Below, in pieces: positions 62,342-64,000 of a DNA stretch of 64,000 bases. The stretch spans positions 1 through 64,000 of the forward strand of contig JAUZPB010000006.1 in assembly GCA_030706145.1 (NCBI GenBank), read 5' to 3'. The DNA is from Bacteroidota bacterium. GTDB taxonomy: Bacteria > Bacteroidota > Ignavibacteria > Ignavibacteriales > SURF-24. Position 1 is the stretch's first letter, and every line of letters begins with the position of its first letter. The notes below the pieces were generated by a model. It was not told where the DNA came from, searched no databases, and worked only from the letters and a program-made list of their open reading frames with translations. The translations under genes were made by a program, and so were the position numbers.

Positions 62342-63001
62342 ATGGAAAAAGATAGAATTTTAATAGTTGAAGATGAAGAAGATACAAGATTTATTCTTGA
62401 GCGTCTCTTAAGCAAAAATGATTACGAGGCTAAGTCCGCCAGAAATGGATCCGAAGCCCTTGAGATCATTGAACAATACCAGCCAAAGGTGATCATTGCC
62501 GACTGGACTATGCCGGTTATGGATGGACTGGAATTGTGTAATTTGGTTAAGAAAAATGAAAAATATAAGCTTATCTATTTTATTCTTCTTACAGCTAGAG
62601 CCTCTTTGAAAGATAGAGTTATGGGACTCGATATTGGCGCCGATGATTTCCTTGTAAAACCTGTCGAAAACCAGGAACTTTTGGCCCGAATTCGCTCGGG
62701 TATAAGGATTCATAACCTCCAGAATGAACTCAGAAGCATTGAGCATAATAAAGCTCTTGTCGAAATGGCTTGTACAATTGGCCATCAGATAAACAATCCA
62801 CTAAGTAGCCTTATTATGTCTGTAAAAACTCTCCAGGAAGAACTAGATAGCTCAAAGGCTAAGAAAGTGGAAGACGACTTCTATATCATTAATGAATCAA
62901 TTGAAAGAATTAAGAAGTTTGTTCAGGCCCTTGTGAACCTGGAAAACCCGGAAATCGTTAATTATACCTCTGATAGTAAGATGATCAGAATAAAACAGTA
63001 A
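62342..63001 (+). CDS. receiver fused to HisKA-like domain without ATPase
   Basis: The 219-residue protein has a receiver domain (about 4-122; DEED pocket, D54 in VIIADWTMPVMDG, LLTARAS, VKPV) followed by a DHp/HisKA-like helical hairpin with H148 in IGHQINNPLSSLIMSVKTLQ, then ends. No ATP-binding domain follows, so it cannot be a kinase on its own. It may serve as a phosphotransfer shuttle or be phosphorylated by another kinase. It is the last gene of the motility run. Confidence 0.82.
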   Translation: MEKDRILIVEDEEDTRFILERLLSKNDYEAKSARNGSEALEIIEQYQPKVIIADWTMPVMDGLELCNLVKKNEKYKLIYFILLTARASLKDRVMGLDIGADDFLVKPVENQELLARIRSGIRIHNLQNELRSIEHNKALVEMACTIGHQINNPLSSLIMSVKTLQEELDSSKAKKVEDDFYIINESIERIKKFVQALVNLENPEIVNYTSDSKMIRIKQ

Positions 63002-63133
63002 AAGACATTTCACCCCCCCATCCCTACGCCCCTTGTCCTGTTTGTCCCCTAGTCACCTTGTCTCCCCGTCCTTTTCCCCCCGCTTACCTTTGGGGGCCAG
63101 CCTAAAAGTAATTATTTCTTTTCTATCATCTCC

Positions 63134-63160
63134 TCAACATTGGAAAAAACATGCCGATAA
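63134..63160 (+). promoter_or_regulatory. sigma-28 (FliA-type) promoter
   Basis: TCAA at 63134, a 15-base spacer and GCCGATAA at 63153-63160 match the sigma-28 consensus TAAA-N15-GCCGATAA, with the full -10 octamer and 3 of 4 bases of the -35. It stands 24 bases before the gene at 63185. The gap 63002-63184 is otherwise pyrimidine-rich (long C-runs) with a small CCCCC/GGGGG hairpin. Confidence 0.7.
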
Positions 63161-63184
63161 TAATATAAGGAATAATCTATCTAT

Positions 63185-63841
63185 ATGTTAGACCGAATTA
63201 TCAATATTAAAACCGATTTAAACTATAAAGGTAGTAAATACTCTGGCCCGGCTACTAAGTACAGGAATGTCTTGCCGGGAAAGATGAGTATTAATGATAC
63301 AATCTCCTTTTCTCCGGCTGTTCATTACCTGGCCAGGATCAACTGGCGCTTAAAGGAAATTATTGGCCGTGGCAAGGAAACAGTAAAAATTGTCTTTCTT
63401 GTAAGTGAATTTGAATTTCAGGCTGAAATTGACCTGGTTAGATTCAATAGCCAGAGCCGTCAGTTTTTTGATATTATTAAGACTATTCAGAATGCAAAAA
63501 ACAAAGAAGAACGAATTATTCTTACAGTATCGGTTGGAAAAGATAATTATAGCCTAAGAGATGATATTCAGGTCCTTGAATTAAATGGACTTAGAAAGCT
63601 GTTCCAAAGAATTGCTTTTCTTGAAGTCGCAAATGAAATAAGTAAATTTGATAGTATTGCACTTAAAGATCTGATGGATGAAATAAATTTCAATATTATC
63701 AGAGAATTTGAATATATTAATACAGCTTTTTTTACTTTAGTTGAAAAGCTGATACCTGAAAAAAGCCTTCAAGGCCACAAATTTGAAGAACAGGTCGAAC
63801 CCGTAATAATTGAAAAAATAAAAGTGCTGGCTAATGAGTAG
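63185..63841 (+). CDS. protein of unknown function, under a sigma-28 promoter
   Basis: The 218-residue cytoplasmic protein has no signal or membrane span. Its middle (FLVSEFEFQAEIDLVRFNSQS and NKEERIILTVSVGKDNYSLRDDIQV) is beta-rich and its ends are helical. I do not recognise the family. The sigma-28 promoter and the PAS-type gene directly after it, overlapping by 8 bases, suggest a late-flagellar or chemotaxis role. Confidence 0.6.
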   Translation: MLDRIINIKTDLNYKGSKYSGPATKYRNVLPGKMSINDTISFSPAVHYLARINWRLKEIIGRGKETVKIVFLVSEFEFQAEIDLVRFNSQSRQFFDIIKTIQNAKNKEERIILTVSVGKDNYSLRDDIQVLELNGLRKLFQRIAFLEVANEISKFDSIALKDLMDEINFNIIREFEYINTAFFTLVEKLIPEKSLQGHKFEEQVEPVIIEKIKVLANE

Positions 63842-64000
63842 TAATTCCCAGGATAGTGAAAAGCCATTTTTGCAAAATCCTAAAAGATTTAACTCAATCA
63901 AAGATTTTAAGTCTCTTGAAGAGTTCCCTGACACAAAGTCTATGGCTATTGCTGATTGCAGCGGGAATATTATCTATGCAAATCATTCCTTTGAATTATC
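63834..64000 (+). CDS. PAS-domain protein, truncated by the window end
   Basis: A frame from ATG 63834 runs off the window after 55 codons. It begins with a polar stretch (SSNSQDSEKPFLQNPKRFNS) and then MAIADCSGNIIYANHSFEL, a typical PAS start. It overlaps the previous gene by 8 bases. The rest of the protein (perhaps a kinase, diguanylate cyclase or chemoreceptor) is outside the window. Confidence 0.6.
   Translation, partial: MSSNSQDSEKPFLQNPKRFNSIKDFKSLEEFPDTKSMAIADCSGNIIYANHSFEL

Overview
The window looks like part of a chromosome from a flagellated, free-living member of the Ignavibacteria/Bacteroidota-Chlorobi side of the tree. Three secreted proteins end in the type IX secretion (T9SS) sorting tail seen in Ignavibacteria (a YPNPFNP box, then a Leu/Lys end). 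The DNA is AT-rich. A full flagellar rod-hook-stator locus sits in the same window; T9SS tails together with flagella point to Ignavibacteria rather than classical non-flagellated Bacteroidetes. This assignment is an inference from gene content.

Region 1 (0-11 kb) holds a T9SS-exported YCF48/BNR-repeat protein, an AraC-type regulator followed by a small dimeric-barrel protein and a flavodoxin-ferredoxin, and a complete tripartite RND efflux operon (TolC-like channel, adaptor, pump). Region 2 (10.8-24.4 kb) is accessory DNA, mostly on the minus strand. It has three toxin-antitoxin-like pairs (AbiEi/AbiEii, MNT/HEPN, BrnT/CopG), a lipoprotein with a clan-CD (caspase/gingipain-like) cysteine peptidase signature, a secreted HExxH protein, two more T9SS cargo proteins, an NTF2/SnoaL-like gene with a broken second copy, and a tRNA-Arg(CCT). 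Three diverged copies of a ~130 bp repeat, whose left ends resemble the tRNA 3' end plus its terminator, divide this region into segments. Region 3 (24.5-34.7 kb) has enolase, glutamine synthetase, a possible small RNA, an unrecognised three-gene envelope cassette (polytopic inner-membrane protein, single-span periplasmic protein, probable outer-membrane barrel), a DMT transporter, a serine beta-lactamase-like protein and a macrodomain protein.

Region 4 (35-42.7 kb) is a redox and signalling module: two GcvH-like proteins flank a HybA-like Fe-S protein and an NrfD/HybB-like membrane protein, followed by a tetraheme cytochrome c, a histidine kinase with c-heme motifs in its sensor domain, an NtrC-type sigma-54 response regulator and an archaemetzincin. 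Region 5 (42.9-64 kb) is the motility locus. Two good sigma-54 promoters (42857 and 43638) lie directly downstream of the NtrC-type regulator. The second precedes a long co-oriented run: small membrane protein, FliA-like sigma factor lacking region 3, two tandem HDOD proteins, a degenerate histidine kinase, FliK-like and FlhB-C-like proteins, FlgF-G-A-H-I-J-N-K-L, MotA/MotB, FliW, CsrA, a REC-Hpt protein, a second MotA/MotB of a different type and two REC proteins. A sigma-28-type promoter (GCCGATAA) then precedes an unknown gene and a PAS-type gene cut by the window end.

The observations I rate highest are the possible link from heme-based sensing to sigma-54 control of the flagellar locus, the three-gene envelope cassette, the repeat/tRNA-bounded toxin-antitoxin region, the sigma factor without region 3, and the candidate clan-CD peptidase. 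Functions rest on motif recognition by eye; no database search was run.
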